Assembly: GCA_945869955.1 (NCBI GenBank) | Contig: CAMBQP010000051.1 | Span: forward strand, 1 to 32,201 | From: Schlesneria paludicola DSM 18645 | Lineage (GTDB): Bacteria; Planctomycetota; Planctomycetia; Planctomycetales; Planctomycetaceae | Direction: 5' to 3' | DNA: 32,201 nt | Shown: piece by piece, positions 16,484-26,164 of the stretch | Layout: each line of letters starts with the position of its first letter | Position numbering within the stretch: position 1 is the first letter of the stretch | Notes under the pieces: generated by a model | The model's input: only the letters and a program-made list of their open reading frames with translations | Databases searched by the model: none | What the model was told of the DNA's origin: nothing | Position numbers and translations under genes: made by a program

Positions 16484-16603
16484 GTTACTCACTCTCGATG
16501 ACGGCCGTTTTCGGCGGGCTTGGTCCGAGACAGATTGAACAAAAGGTAACGGCCAATCCCGATCTCTGACTGACTTGCTGGCCCATCACATAAATCCGGA
16601 AGC

Positions 16604-19600
16604 TTATTTTCCCCGTGAAGGGGTCAACAGACGAACGATCCCATGCCGAATCGGGGCCAGCGTCAAAAGATCCATCAGGAACTTGCCGACGGACGCCACC
16701 CAGCCCCCAGAAAGAATTTTCCATTCGGTCATCTGATCAATCACCGCGAAAAAGACGGGCGTCAAAAAGATCCCGAATAGCGTCACACCCAGCATACCGC
16801 TGAAGACTGCAGTCCCCAGCGCCTGCCGCATTTCCGCCCCAGCCCCCTTGGCCATCACCAACGGGACAACTCCCAGAATAAACGCGAACGAAGTCATCAG
16901 GATCGGACGTAGTCGCAGTTCGCACGCATGCAGCGTCGCCTCGCGGCGGGAATCTCCTGCAGCACGTCGGAACTTCGCAAATTCCACGATCAAAATCGCA
17001 TTTTTACAGGCTAGGCCGATCAGCACGATGAAGCCGATTTGCGTAAACAGATTGATATCCATCTTGGCAATCGCCACACCCGTAATCGAACTCAACACAC
17101 ACATCGGCACCACCAGAATCACCGCCAGCGGCAGTGACCAGCTTTCGTACAGAGCCGCCAGCACCAGGAAGACAAACAGTACCGACAACCCAAACAACTG
17201 GATCCCAGTGTTTTTAACCAGTTGCTCCAGAAAGGTAATCTCGGTCCATTCCATGGACATTGTTTCAGGAAGCTCGCGCCGACAAACGGCTTCGACTTGC
17301 TCTCTCGCCTGCCCACTGCTGAAGCCTGGTTTGAGGCTTCCATTGATCGCGGCCGAGGGGTACATGTTGTATCGCGTTAACACCAGGGGCGAACTGATCT
17401 CACGCAGGGACGCGATCGAGGCGATCGGTACCATTTCACCCAGCCGATTTCGCACCCGCAACTTCCCGACATCGCGAACCTCGTCACGAAAACGCTCATC
17501 CGCCTGAACGACCACCTGCCAGGTGCGACCAAACCGATTAAAATTGTTCACGTAGCGCGAACCAAGATAGCCCTGTAACGTGCCGAAGACGTCGTTCAGG
17601 TTGATCCCCTGCGTTAGGCATTCTTCGCGATTAATGTCAACAAATAATTGTGGTGAGTTTGCATTAAAAACCGTAAACATACCGACCGGAGCCGCTTCTT
17701 TATTGGCTTGCCGGACGATGTTGTCAGTCTCTTTCTGTAATGCCAACAGTCCCGCTTCGCCCCGGTCTTCGATCATCAATTTAAATCCCCCGGCACGACC
17801 GAGGCCATTCACCGCAGGAGGAGGAAAGACGTTGATCAAGGCCTCGGGTATCTCGGCAGCGATTCGCCGATTCAACTGCTTCAGAATATTCGCGGCCGAT
17901 TTCTCGGGTTCGCGACGGTCATCAAACTGCTCCAGAATGATAAACATGGTACCGAAGTTGGAACCGTAGGCACTTAACACGAACGCGTTACCAGCGACGG
18001 AATTCACATTCTTGATACCGGGGATGCTGAGGGCGATTTGTTCAATCCGCGCCACCACCTCCCGCGTCCGCATCGCTGAAGACGAATCGGGTAATTGGAT
18101 CCCCGCCAGAAAATACCCCTTATCCTGGGACGGAATAAAGCCACTGGGAAGCTGCTGAAAACCCCAGTAAGTCAGGTATAATAATCCGCCATAAACAATC
18201 AAAACCAGCGACGGAACACGAAGCATCCGGCCAACAATCGAAATATAAGCCCTGGTTGACACCCGGAACGTGGCATTAAACAGCCAGAAAAACCAGCCAA
18301 ACAAGAAATCGATTACGCGTGTCAGCGGATCACGCGCCGCCGATTTGGGTTGAAGTAACAACGCCGCCAGGGCGGGACTCAGCGTCAGCGAATTCAGGGT
18401 CGAAATTGCGGTCGAAATCGCAATCGTCAAGGCAAACTGACGAAAGAACAGGCCCACAATCCCGCTGAGAAACGCACAGGGAATAAAGACCGCACTCAGC
18501 ACCAGGCCGACCGCGATCACCGGGCCAGAAACTTCTTGCATGGCGGCGATCGCCGCATCACGCGGTGCCAGTCCCCGCTCGATGTACTGCTCGACCGCCT
18601 CGACCACCACAATCGCATCGTCGACGACGATGCCAATCGCCAGGACGAGTCCGAACAGGGTGAGGTTATTAATACTGAATCCGGTCAAGGCCATCGCAGC
18701 AAAGGTTCCGATAATGGCAACAGGGACCGCAATCAGCGGAATCAAGGCTGCTCGCCACCCCTGTAAGAAGACCAGCACGACGATCGCCACCAGAATGATG
18801 GCGTCACGCAACGACTTGACCACTTCAAAAATCGACTCGCGAATGAAGGGGGTCGTGTCATAACCAATCTCGTAATGCACCCCCTGCGGGAAATCTTGGG
18901 ATAATTCGGCCATGGTCGCTTTGATCGCGTCTGCCGTTTTCAGGGCATTGGCGTCAGGGAGCTGAAAAATGGCCAGGCCGACGGTCGGTTTACCATCAAA
19001 GCGGTTGGCAATGTCCTGCGAACGGGCACCCAGTTCAACGCGACCGATATCTTTGATACAGAGCAGGTTCCCCTCATGGTCAGCACGTAACACGACTTGC
19101 TCGAATTCCTCGACCGTCGATAATCGGCCCAAGACATCGAGCGGAAGTTCCAAGGCGGCAGCACCACCTAACTGGTCCGGAGGAGCCGGGGCTTGGCCAA
19201 TGTGACCGGCAGCGATATCCCGATTCTCTTCACGCAAGGCCGCGACAACATCCCCGATGCTCAAATTCAACGTCGCCAGTTTGTCAGGATCGACCCAAAT
19301 CCGCATGCTGTAATCACGCTGGCCAAATAGCAGCACTTCGCTGATCCCCGGCAGCCGGGAAAGCTCGTCCTTGATATGCATTAACGCGAAATTACTGAGA
19401 TATAACTGGTCGTAACGATCATCGGGACAATTAATGCTGACGGTCAGCAGGATGTCGGGTGAACGTTTTTTCGTCGTCACCCCTGTTTGCCGTACCACAT
19501 CGGGAAGCGACGTCAATGACAGGCTGACACGATTTTGCACCATCACCTGCGCAAGATTCAAATCGGTTCCCGGCTTGAAAGTGACGGTCAGCGTATACGA

Positions 19601-19861
19601 ACCGTCGCTGGTGCTTTGCGACGACATGTACAGCATGTTCTCGACGCCGTTGACCTGCTGCTCAATCGGGGCGGCGACCGTCTGGGCGACTACCTGAGCA
19701 CTGGCTCCTGGATAGTTGCAGTCGACCTGAACCGTCGGCGGAGCGACCGGAGGATACTGCGCGATCGGCAGTCCAAAAACGGCGATCCCCCCCGCCAGTG
19801 TGATCAGAATTGAAATCACACTGGCAAAAATCGGCCGATCGATAAAGAACCGCGAAAACAT
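16604..19861 (-). CDS. RND-family inner-membrane efflux pump (AcrB/MexB-like, HAE1)
   Basis: Proton-driven multidrug or toxin exporter, 1085 aa, within the range of the family (AcrB is 1049). It opens with the typical MFSRFFIDRPIFASVISILITLAGG first membrane helix. The proton-relay residues are present: Asp414-Asp415 in GIVVDDAIVVVE and Lys953 in GLACKNAILIVEFAK. RLRPILMTSFAFILGVVPLV carries the conserved arginine of the next helix. Porter-domain motifs such as YPGASAQVV and NRFGRTWQVVVQADERFR are visible, as is SGFIPSQDKGYF after TM7. It lies 103 bases downstream of the adaptor gene on the same strand, forming a two-gene efflux operon. No TolC-type outer-membrane gene is in the window, so the channel must be encoded elsewhere. 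The substrate cannot be inferred. Confidence 0.96.
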   Translation of the reverse strand: MFSRFFIDRPIFASVISILITLAGGIAVFGLPIAQYPPVAPPTVQVDCNYPGASAQVVAQTVAAPIEQQVNGVENMLYMSSQSTSDGSYTLTVTFKPGTDLNLAQVMVQNRVSLSLTSLPDVVRQTGVTTKKRSPDILLTVSINCPDDRYDQLYLSNFALMHIKDELSRLPGISEVLLFGQRDYSMRIWVDPDKLATLNLSIGDVVAALREENRDIAAGHIGQAPAPPDQLGGAAALELPLDVLGRLSTVEEFEQVVLRADHEGNLLCIKDIGRVELGARSQDIANRFDGKPTVGLAIFQLPDANALKTADAIKATMAELSQDFPQGVHYEIGYDTTPFIRESIFEVVKSLRDAIILVAIVVLVFLQGWRAALIPLIAVPVAIIGTFAAMALTGFSINNLTLFGLVLAIGIVVDDAIVVVEAVEQYIERGLAPRDAAIAAMQEVSGPVIAVGLVLSAVFIPCAFLSGIVGLFFRQFALTIAISTAISTLNSLTLSPALAALLLQPKSAARDPLTRVIDFLFGWFFWLFNATFRVSTRAYISIVGRMLRVPSLVLIVYGGLLYLTYWGFQQLPSGFIPSQDKGYFLAGIQLPDSSSAMRTREVVARIEQIALSIPGIKNVNSVAGNAFVLSAYGSNFGTMFIILEQFDDRREPEKSAANILKQLNRRIAAEIPEALINVFPPPAVNGLGRAGGFKLMIEDRGEAGLLALQKETDNIVRQANKEAAPVGMFTVFNANSPQLFVDINREECLTQGINLNDVFGTLQGYLGSRYVNNFNRFGRTWQVVVQADERFRDEVRDVGKLRVRNRLGEMVPIASIASLREISSPLVLTRYNMYPSAAINGSLKPGFSSGQAREQVEAVCRRELPETMSMEWTEITFLEQLVKNTGIQLFGLSVLFVFLVLAALYESWSLPLAVILVVPMCVLSSITGVAIAKMDINLFTQIGFIVLIGLACKNAILIVEFAKFRRAAGDSRREATLHACELRLRPILMTSFAFILGVVPLVMAKGAGAEMRQALGTAVFSGMLGVTLFGIFLTPVFFAVIDQMTEWKILSGGWVASVGKFLMDLLTLAPIRHGIVRLLTPSRGK

Positions 19862-19964
19862 GGATTCACTCGTAGAATATCGCGGAAATAATGATTCGGG
19901 TTCGCCGCGTCACATCCACAGCAATTTTGACGGCAGGATCTGAAATCGTCTAAGAATTCCCTGA

Positions 19965-21299
19965 TCAGGGCTTGGCCGGTTCCTTGGCGTCAACAGTCAA
20001 TTTTCCCCCGGCAGGAATCGCGTTCACGGGGGGAGTCGTTGTCGGCGGTGCGGTTGTGGGTGGTGCGGTTGTGGGTGGTGAGGTTGTGGGTGGTGAGGTC
20101 GTTGCTGGTTCGATTGATCCCTGTGCTTCCCCCAGCAGCTTCGGCTGAACTTTGGCACCCGCCCGAACCCGCTGCAACCCCGACACAATCACTCGGTCGG
20201 TCGCCACGACCCCCTCCTCAATCACACGACGACCCTCTTTCAACGAGCCAATTTGCACCCGGCGGTAGACGACTTCATCCTCTTGATTGACGACATAAAC
20301 AAAGCGTTGTCCCTGGTCTGATCCGAGTGCTCCCTCAGGAACCATAATGGCCGGGTGCGGCTTTCCAATCGGAACATGCAGACGAATAAACATCCCCGGT
20401 GACAGCAACAGATTCTCATTTTCCACGGTGGCCCTGAGCCGCAGCGTCCCTGTCGTCGTCGAGAGATGGTTATCGAGAAAGTCGATGACTCCCTTGCGAG
20501 TGAATTCGGTTTCGTCTGCCAAGGCAAACAGGACCTCATATTTTGTATCGCGAGGGGAAAGAATTTTTCCTTCACGGATCAAGCGTTCCACCCGCAAAAT
20601 GGTTCGTTCGTCGATATCAAAATAGGCATAGATCGGATTCAGCGACATCACACTGACAAGCGGCGTTTCGTCGGCGATAATCAGGTTACCCGGATCGATC
20701 AGGCGCCGGCTGATCCGCCCCGTGATTGGTGAATTGATTCGCGTGTATTCGTGATTCAGTTCCGCAAGGGTTTGGGTTGCAACCAAGGCATCCAGTCCCG
20801 CTTCCGCTTCTGAGCGATCTGCGGAAATCAGATCGAGTTCTTCCTGGGTCGTATTCTTCGTACCAAACAACTTGCGTGCCCGATCCTCCTGACGTTTCAG
20901 CCGATCGACCCGAGCCTTGGATTGGGCGACGCTGGCCGAAGCGCGGGCCAACTCCGCATCATAAGGCCGGGCATCAATGTGGAACAGCGGTTCCCCTTGC
21001 TGGACATTCGCCCCGTCGACGAAAAAGGCTTTTTCCAGATAGCCACTCACCCGCGAGCGGATTTCCACCGATTCACGAGCCACCAGGCGACCGGTCGTTT
21101 CTTCGAATTCCTGCACGTCCTCCCGAGTCGGGTAAGCGACGATCACTTCAGGGATTTTGGCCGCCGGGGGAGGCCCGGCCGGTTTTTGACAGCCCGTCAT
21201 TCCCCCCGACAACATCAAGCTGAGTCCCCAGCTGACGATCACAGACAACGACATCAAACCGCTTGGTTTTCGGTCAGTAGCAAAGGCGGGATCTGGCAT
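19965..21299 (-). CDS. RND efflux periplasmic adaptor (membrane fusion protein)
   Basis: 444-aa adaptor linking the RND pump to the outer-membrane channel. The ATG at 21299 is preferred; the open frame reaches 21410, but the extra 37 residues are not signal-like. A hydrophobic segment ends in GGMTGC with Cys37, so it is probably a lipoprotein. The lipoyl/barrel-sandwich halves are VEIRSRVSGYLEKAFFVDGANVQQGEPLFHID and RINSPITGRISRRLIDPGNLI. They flank a helical hairpin (ASASVAQSKARVDRLKRQEDRARKLF and following). The beta-barrel and membrane-proximal domain follow. The last 40 residues carry a low-complexity Pro/Thr tail built from five PPTT-type repeats encoded by a 15-bp tandem array, unusual for this family. 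The RND pump gene follows 103 bases downstream. Confidence 0.93.
   Translation of the reverse strand: MPDPAFATDRKPSGLMSLSVIVSWGLSLMLSGGMTGCQKPAGPPPAAKIPEVIVAYPTREDVQEFEETTGRLVARESVEIRSRVSGYLEKAFFVDGANVQQGEPLFHIDARPYDAELARASASVAQSKARVDRLKRQEDRARKLFGTKNTTQEELDLISADRSEAEAGLDALVATQTLAELNHEYTRINSPITGRISRRLIDPGNLIIADETPLVSVMSLNPIYAYFDIDERTILRVERLIREGKILSPRDTKYEVLFALADETEFTRKGVIDFLDNHLSTTTGTLRLRATVENENLLLSPGMFIRLHVPIGKPHPAIMVPEGALGSDQGQRFVYVVNQEDEVVYRRVQIGSLKEGRRVIEEGVVATDRVIVSGLQRVRAGAKVQPKLLGEAQGSIEPATTSPPTTSPPTTAPPTTAPPTTTPPVNAIPAGGKLTVDAKEPAKP
20037..20101. repeat. 15-bp tandem repeat inside the adaptor gene
   Basis: About four to five copies of a 15-base unit (GTTGTGGGTGGTG plus CG or AG on the plus strand) encode the P-P-T-T-x series near the adaptor C-terminus. 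Because 15 is a multiple of three, copy-number change would keep the frame. Confidence 0.85.
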
Positions 21300-21372
21300 A
21301 CAAGGAAACCTGGTAAAGCCGAACTGGGGCAGGAAATTGAGCGGAAAACGATCCATCGAGAAAGTTACCCGC

Positions 21373-21402
21373 ATCATAAGCAGTCTGCTGGCTGCGACAC
21401 AA
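21373..21402 (-). promoter_or_regulatory. Possible sigma70-type promoter for the efflux operon
   Basis: On the minus strand TTGTGT (21397-21402) is followed after 18 bases by TATGAT (21373-21378). The -10 box lies 74 bases upstream of the adaptor ATG at 21299. Both hexamers are near consensus, but planctomycete promoters are poorly defined. Confidence 0.4.
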
Positions 21403-21445
21403 CCAGCCACCCACCCACCGCGTCGAAACGGGAGATGACAGTTTT

Positions 21446-24400
21446 TTAAGGGGTTTTCTTGATCAGTCGCACATAATCGATTCCCACCATGTACCCTTTT
21501 TCAGCTTTGGGGTTCGCTCCAGTAATCTGGAAACCGAGTTTATGCTCACCGGCAGTCAGCATTTTGGGGCCAACCGACATGACGCCCGTTGTCACCACAT
21601 CCACGTCATAACAGTCAATCGGACCACCCAGGATTTCTCCGTCGACCAAAAGTTGCACAATTCCATAGTCCCGCGCCATCGTCAGCACGACCTCCACGTC
21701 GTACATTCCTGCCGTCGCCACGGGAAGCTCTAACTCGAGCCGCGCCCCCGGCCCCGCCCCGGTCCACCAGAGATGATCCGTTCCCGACCATTTGTCTTTG
21801 GGAAAACCGGACATCGCCTGACTGGCGGCATTGCCACCCGTTTTGCCCACAATCTTCAGCGATTCCCCCTCGAACACACCCAGGACCCGCCCGGTCTTGG
21901 GATCAATCGGTGCTTTCGGACCCCGTAGCGAAACTTGGGCAGGAGTCCCCAGATAAGCAATCAGATCGCGCTGCTCATCAGGAGTCAGTTGATTCAACTG
22001 TCCCTCGGGCATCAGTGACAGTTCAGAAAGCTTCCGCTCGTCGATATCCGCCTTGGCAACAATGACGGTGTCATTGATCGTGCGGATCGTCACCGCGCTG
22101 TCGGTTTCTTTCTGGATCAGCCCCGAGATGACTCGCCCATCATTCGTCGAGATCACCGTCATCCGATAATCCTTGCCCACGATCGAAGACGGATCGAGGA
22201 TATTTTCCAGCAGATAATCGAGATTGGCTCGATTCGAACCGGTGATATCCGGGCCAATTTTGCCCCCTTCCCCAAACAACTGATGGCATGCCGAGCAGGT
22301 TTTCGCATACAGCCGTCGACCATTACTCAGGTCTGCCGTCTTGAGGCGAGCCGGTGTTAACACTGCTTTTTGCTTGGCAATCAATGCCAGCTTATCGCCA
22401 GCCGTTGGCCGAAATTCGCCCCAGACCGATTGAATCCGTTTTGAGAGCGCAACATCCTTGAAACCCAGCAGTTGTTGTATGTGATAAGCATGCACGTCCG
22501 TACGCGGAACGTCCTTCTTCTCAATCGCATCAAACAACTTTCCGGCCGAGACCGGTCGACTCACCAGCGTATTGATGGCGTCTCGTTTCTCCGTTTCGGT
22601 CAACTGGCCATACCGGGTCAGAATGGCGAAGGGAATTTTGGCATCGTCGTAGGCGGCGAGTGCTCGTAAGGCCGTGCCGCGTAACTCGGCCTGATCCAGG
22701 GCCAGCAGAATGACTACGGCCGCTTCGGTGTCCCGTCCCTTGACCAGCAGTTCCAGCGCTTTCTGTCGTTTTTCCAGCGGTGCTTTCGCGTCCGCCAGTG
22801 TTGATCGCATGCGTGGCAGGATTCGCTTGTCACCAAACGCGACCGCAATCTGATCCGCTTTTGCCTGCACGTTGGCATCAGGACTTTGCAACAGTTTTTC
22901 GTAGGCAGGAGTCCAGGCGGCAGGCTGCGGGATATTGACCCGGCCTTCAAAGGCCTTGCCGATTTCCTCGAGCAGCATCGATTGCGTCGCGGTCTCGGTC
23001 GACTGCGACATCCACTCGATCGCCGCATTCAGCGGCTCGATGGCCGAGGCGGCACGGCGAACGATATAGCGTGAAACCTTTTCCAGCTGCGACGACTTCG
23101 CCAGCGCGATCGCTCGCTGCGGGTCGGCAACGACCAGCGGCTCGACCCCGTACCAGATCACCAGTGGAAGATTATGGTCTTTCGCATCTTCCGCTCGCGA
23201 CAACAAACCTTCTGCCACCCCCCAACGCTGATCCAGCGGCAATCGCTGCAGGGCCGAGGCGAGATAGAGCCGCACCACGGGTGAGGGATCCGACTTGGCC
23301 AGCGCCGCCAGTTTAACGAGCTGATCCGCCGACAGGACCTTGTCTTCCAGTTCGAGCTGAATTGCCCAAGCCCTTAGATACTCACTCTCGGGACCGGTTG
23401 AGTCGAGCAGTTTCGTGGTCAGATCAGGACTGATCCCCACGACGGAATGGATCGTCCAGAGCAGTCGCAGTTTCTGCGTCATCCCTTCCGCCTGCTGGAA
23501 ATGGGATTGCAGCAAGTTTTTGACTTCGACCGATTGGGCTGTCCCCCCTGGCGACATCGTCAGTTGCTCTTGCAACCGCCGCCGCGACATCCGGACATAC
23601 CATTCGTTAGGATGCTGCAGCAGGTCGACCAGATCAGCAGGTTTCCCCCCTGCCAGTTTGGCCATCGATTGTTTCTGGCTCGCTTTCGCTGCAGCATCGG
23701 GAGTTCCATACGCGATATTGTAGACGCGGCCGTTGGTCCGATCCCAGATTTCCGGGTTCGTACGATGGCAGGCGTTCTTGTCGTACCAGTCAATCAGATA
23801 GACCGAGCCATCTGGACCGTATTTCAAGTTGATCCCGCGAAACCAGCGGTCATTGGCGATCATCGTGTCGGGAGCTCGCTTGCCGATGTAGCCCGATCCG
23901 GACCGTTCCAGGCGACATTCATTGATCCGATTTCCATGCACGTTATGCATGTAAATCTGATTGCGATATTCCGCCGGCCAGTTGTCCCCCAAATAAATCA
24001 TCGCACCACAATGAGCATGACCTCCCCCCGCCGCGAGCGTATCCGAGGGGGCATGGGGTTCGTGACCCCACCAGGCATGATCGGCCAGATTCCCCACATA
24101 GTGAGCGTGGTCGGCGATCGTCTTGATGTCGTCAAACGTATACGGATTAAAGTGCTGGCCACCCTGTCGGTGATAACGCCCCCCCTGCACCATGTGCCAC
24201 AAGTGCGGAATCACGCAAGCGGTGATAAAGGCCTGACCCCGATCATTAAAATCAACTCCCCAGGGGTTGCTGGTCCCATTCGAAAAAACCTCGAATTGAC
24301 GCTTGGTCGGATGATAACGCCAGACCCCGGCATTCAGCCCTTGCCGCTCGCTGTCGGGTGTCCCTGGTTTGCCCACTTTCGAGTGGGTAAAGACCCCATG

Positions 24401-26164
24401 ACAGCCGTAAAGCCAGCCATCGGGTCCCCAGATGAAGGCGTTCAAGGTTTCGTGCGTATCCTGCCAGCCGAATCCATCCAGCAGGACAGTCGCACCCGCT
24501 GGAACGTCCGCAGGAAACTGGACAGCCTGTGCTGTGGCCCCTTTCACAACAGGATCAGGAACATCATCTCCATCCTGATCCGGAATAAACATCAGGTAAG
24601 GAGGTGCCCCGACCCAGACCCCACCAAAACCGACTTCCAGTCCACTCACCAGATTCAGACCCTCGATGAAGACTTTTCGTGATTCAAACGAACCGTCTCC
24701 ATCGGTATCTTCGAGGATGACAATCTTGTCACTCCCCTTCCCGTCCGCCGCCCGATTGGGATAGGTGTAAGCCTCGGCAATCCAGAGACGGCCACGATGA
24801 TCGATCGTAAACGCAACCGGCTGATGAACCAGTGGCTCACCCGCCGCCAGTGTTGCCCGAAACCCTTTGGGAACCGTCATCCGTGCCGCGGCCTGTTCGG
24901 GGGACAGCCCTTCCGCCATCTCGATCGGTTGCTTTGGCTGCGCCGCAGACCACTCCGCCTCAGATACAGTGGCAACCGATTGCAGCAGCACATGACAACC
25001 CTTCATCCCCCCGACAACAATGTCCGGAATCTGGTCACCATTCAGATCGCCCACCGTTAACTGTCGCCCGATCCCCGCTTCGCCGTCGGCGAGGTACGGA
25101 ATCCAGTTGACCCCCTCTTTGGTCCGCTCCAGCTTGAACCAGTAGACCACCGCCCCCGCATCCCACATCGGACTGCGGTCGTGATGCGACCAGTAGGTCT
25201 TACCGGTGACAATGTCCTTCAGCCCGTCGCCATCCATGTCATGCAGGGCGAGCGAATGCAATTCGGTGAACCTCACCCCGTACGGGTTGTCATCCGGCTT
25301 CTCTCCCATGATCAGGTGCTTCTTGAATTGGATCTGATCCCCCTCGGCAACCTGTTCGTACCAGGCGAGTCCAAAAGCATGCGCCTGTAAACTGGTGATG
25401 ACATCGTTGTCACCGTCCCCATCAATGTCGTAGGCAAACATGTCGCCGCCGCCGGCACCTGAAAAGGGATACGCATGAACCACCCAGAGTGGATCCCCCT
25501 CGATCGATTTCGGTTGTTCCAGCCAGCCATCTTTGTACAGCAGGTCTTGACGTCCATCTCCATTCACATCACCGACCCCCAGGCCATGCCCAAACGGAGT
25601 ATCGGTGATTTTTCCGCTGATCACATGCAGCGTTTGCTCTGCAAACGGCTGCTTGGGATCGAAGCTGAGATACCCGAAGACCCCATCGCGGGCACAGACC
25701 AGTTCGGGACGTGCGTCACCGACCAGATCGACAAACTGGGGCGATTCATTTCCGACTTGGGCAAAGACTTTGTGCTTCTTCCAATGCTGATCCAATTTGT
25801 CGCGTCCCGGATTTTCAAAAATGAAGCCAGGGGTTCCGGGAAGCCCTGCCGTCAAAACGTCATTCCAGCCATCCCCATTAAAGTCGTAAACCCACGAGAA
25901 AAAGTTGTCGGAATAACCTCGACGGTTTTGGGGCTTAGAAGGATAAATCTCATGTCGCTGCGAGAATTCTGGACCTTCCCACCAGAAGGGACCATGCACC
26001 ACATCCGGTTTCCCATCCTGATTGAGATCCCCCAAGCTGGCCCCTTCCGAAAAGTAGTCTTCGGTTAAAGCTCGCCGTTCAAATTGATGAACCTGGAATT
26101 CTTCCGCATTGACTGGCAGACTCAATGCGATCAGGCAGATCCAGGTAAGCGTTGGGGTGCGCAT
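21446..26164 (-). CDS. Giant FG-GAP / membrane-bound dehydrogenase / HEAT / cytochrome c protein with carbohydrate-binding-like C-terminus
   Basis: 1572-aa exported protein of the planctomycete-verrucomicrobial heme-binding dehydrogenase type. It has a signal peptide (cleavage near VNAEE, about residue 20). Residues 40-400 hold six or more FG-GAP/VCBS calcium-type repeats (GDLNQDGKPDVV, YDFNGDGWNDVL, GDVNGDGRQDLL, YDIDGDGDNDVI, HDMDGDGLKDIV). From about 425 comes the PVC-type dehydrogenase propeller (MTVPKGFRATLAAGEPLVHQ..., IDHRGRLWIAEAYTYP), ending near 830 (NGRVYNIAYG). A HEAT-like helical region covers roughly 850-1240. The c-type heme motif CSACH is at 1290-1294, with the family signature LLENILDPSSIVGKDYR. 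Residues from about 1430 form a beta-sandwich resembling a carbohydrate-binding module (GPGARLELELPVATAGMYDVEVVLT). A role in surface polysaccharide or sugar oxidation is plausible, not shown. Confidence 0.92.
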   Translation of the reverse strand: MRTPTLTWICLIALSLPVNAEEFQVHQFERRALTEDYFSEGASLGDLNQDGKPDVVHGPFWWEGPEFSQRHEIYPSKPQNRRGYSDNFFSWVYDFNGDGWNDVLTAGLPGTPGFIFENPGRDKLDQHWKKHKVFAQVGNESPQFVDLVGDARPELVCARDGVFGYLSFDPKQPFAEQTLHVISGKITDTPFGHGLGVGDVNGDGRQDLLYKDGWLEQPKSIEGDPLWVVHAYPFSGAGGGDMFAYDIDGDGDNDVITSLQAHAFGLAWYEQVAEGDQIQFKKHLIMGEKPDDNPYGVRFTELHSLALHDMDGDGLKDIVTGKTYWSHHDRSPMWDAGAVVYWFKLERTKEGVNWIPYLADGEAGIGRQLTVGDLNGDQIPDIVVGGMKGCHVLLQSVATVSEAEWSAAQPKQPIEMAEGLSPEQAAARMTVPKGFRATLAAGEPLVHQPVAFTIDHRGRLWIAEAYTYPNRAADGKGSDKIVILEDTDGDGSFESRKVFIEGLNLVSGLEVGFGGVWVGAPPYLMFIPDQDGDDVPDPVVKGATAQAVQFPADVPAGATVLLDGFGWQDTHETLNAFIWGPDGWLYGCHGVFTHSKVGKPGTPDSERQGLNAGVWRYHPTKRQFEVFSNGTSNPWGVDFNDRGQAFITACVIPHLWHMVQGGRYHRQGGQHFNPYTFDDIKTIADHAHYVGNLADHAWWGHEPHAPSDTLAAGGGHAHCGAMIYLGDNWPAEYRNQIYMHNVHGNRINECRLERSGSGYIGKRAPDTMIANDRWFRGINLKYGPDGSVYLIDWYDKNACHRTNPEIWDRTNGRVYNIAYGTPDAAAKASQKQSMAKLAGGKPADLVDLLQHPNEWYVRMSRRRLQEQLTMSPGGTAQSVEVKNLLQSHFQQAEGMTQKLRLLWTIHSVVGISPDLTTKLLDSTGPESEYLRAWAIQLELEDKVLSADQLVKLAALAKSDPSPVVRLYLASALQRLPLDQRWGVAEGLLSRAEDAKDHNLPLVIWYGVEPLVVADPQRAIALAKSSQLEKVSRYIVRRAASAIEPLNAAIEWMSQSTETATQSMLLEEIGKAFEGRVNIPQPAAWTPAYEKLLQSPDANVQAKADQIAVAFGDKRILPRMRSTLADAKAPLEKRQKALELLVKGRDTEAAVVILLALDQAELRGTALRALAAYDDAKIPFAILTRYGQLTETEKRDAINTLVSRPVSAGKLFDAIEKKDVPRTDVHAYHIQQLLGFKDVALSKRIQSVWGEFRPTAGDKLALIAKQKAVLTPARLKTADLSNGRRLYAKTCSACHQLFGEGGKIGPDITGSNRANLDYLLENILDPSSIVGKDYRMTVISTNDGRVISGLIQKETDSAVTIRTINDTVIVAKADIDERKLSELSLMPEGQLNQLTPDEQRDLIAYLGTPAQVSLRGPKAPIDPKTGRVLGVFEGESLKIVGKTGGNAASQAMSGFPKDKWSGTDHLWWTGAGPGARLELELPVATAGMYDVEVVLTMARDYGIVQLLVDGEILGGPIDCYDVDVVTTGVMSVGPKMLTAGEHKLGFQITGANPKAEKGYMVGIDYVRLIKKTP

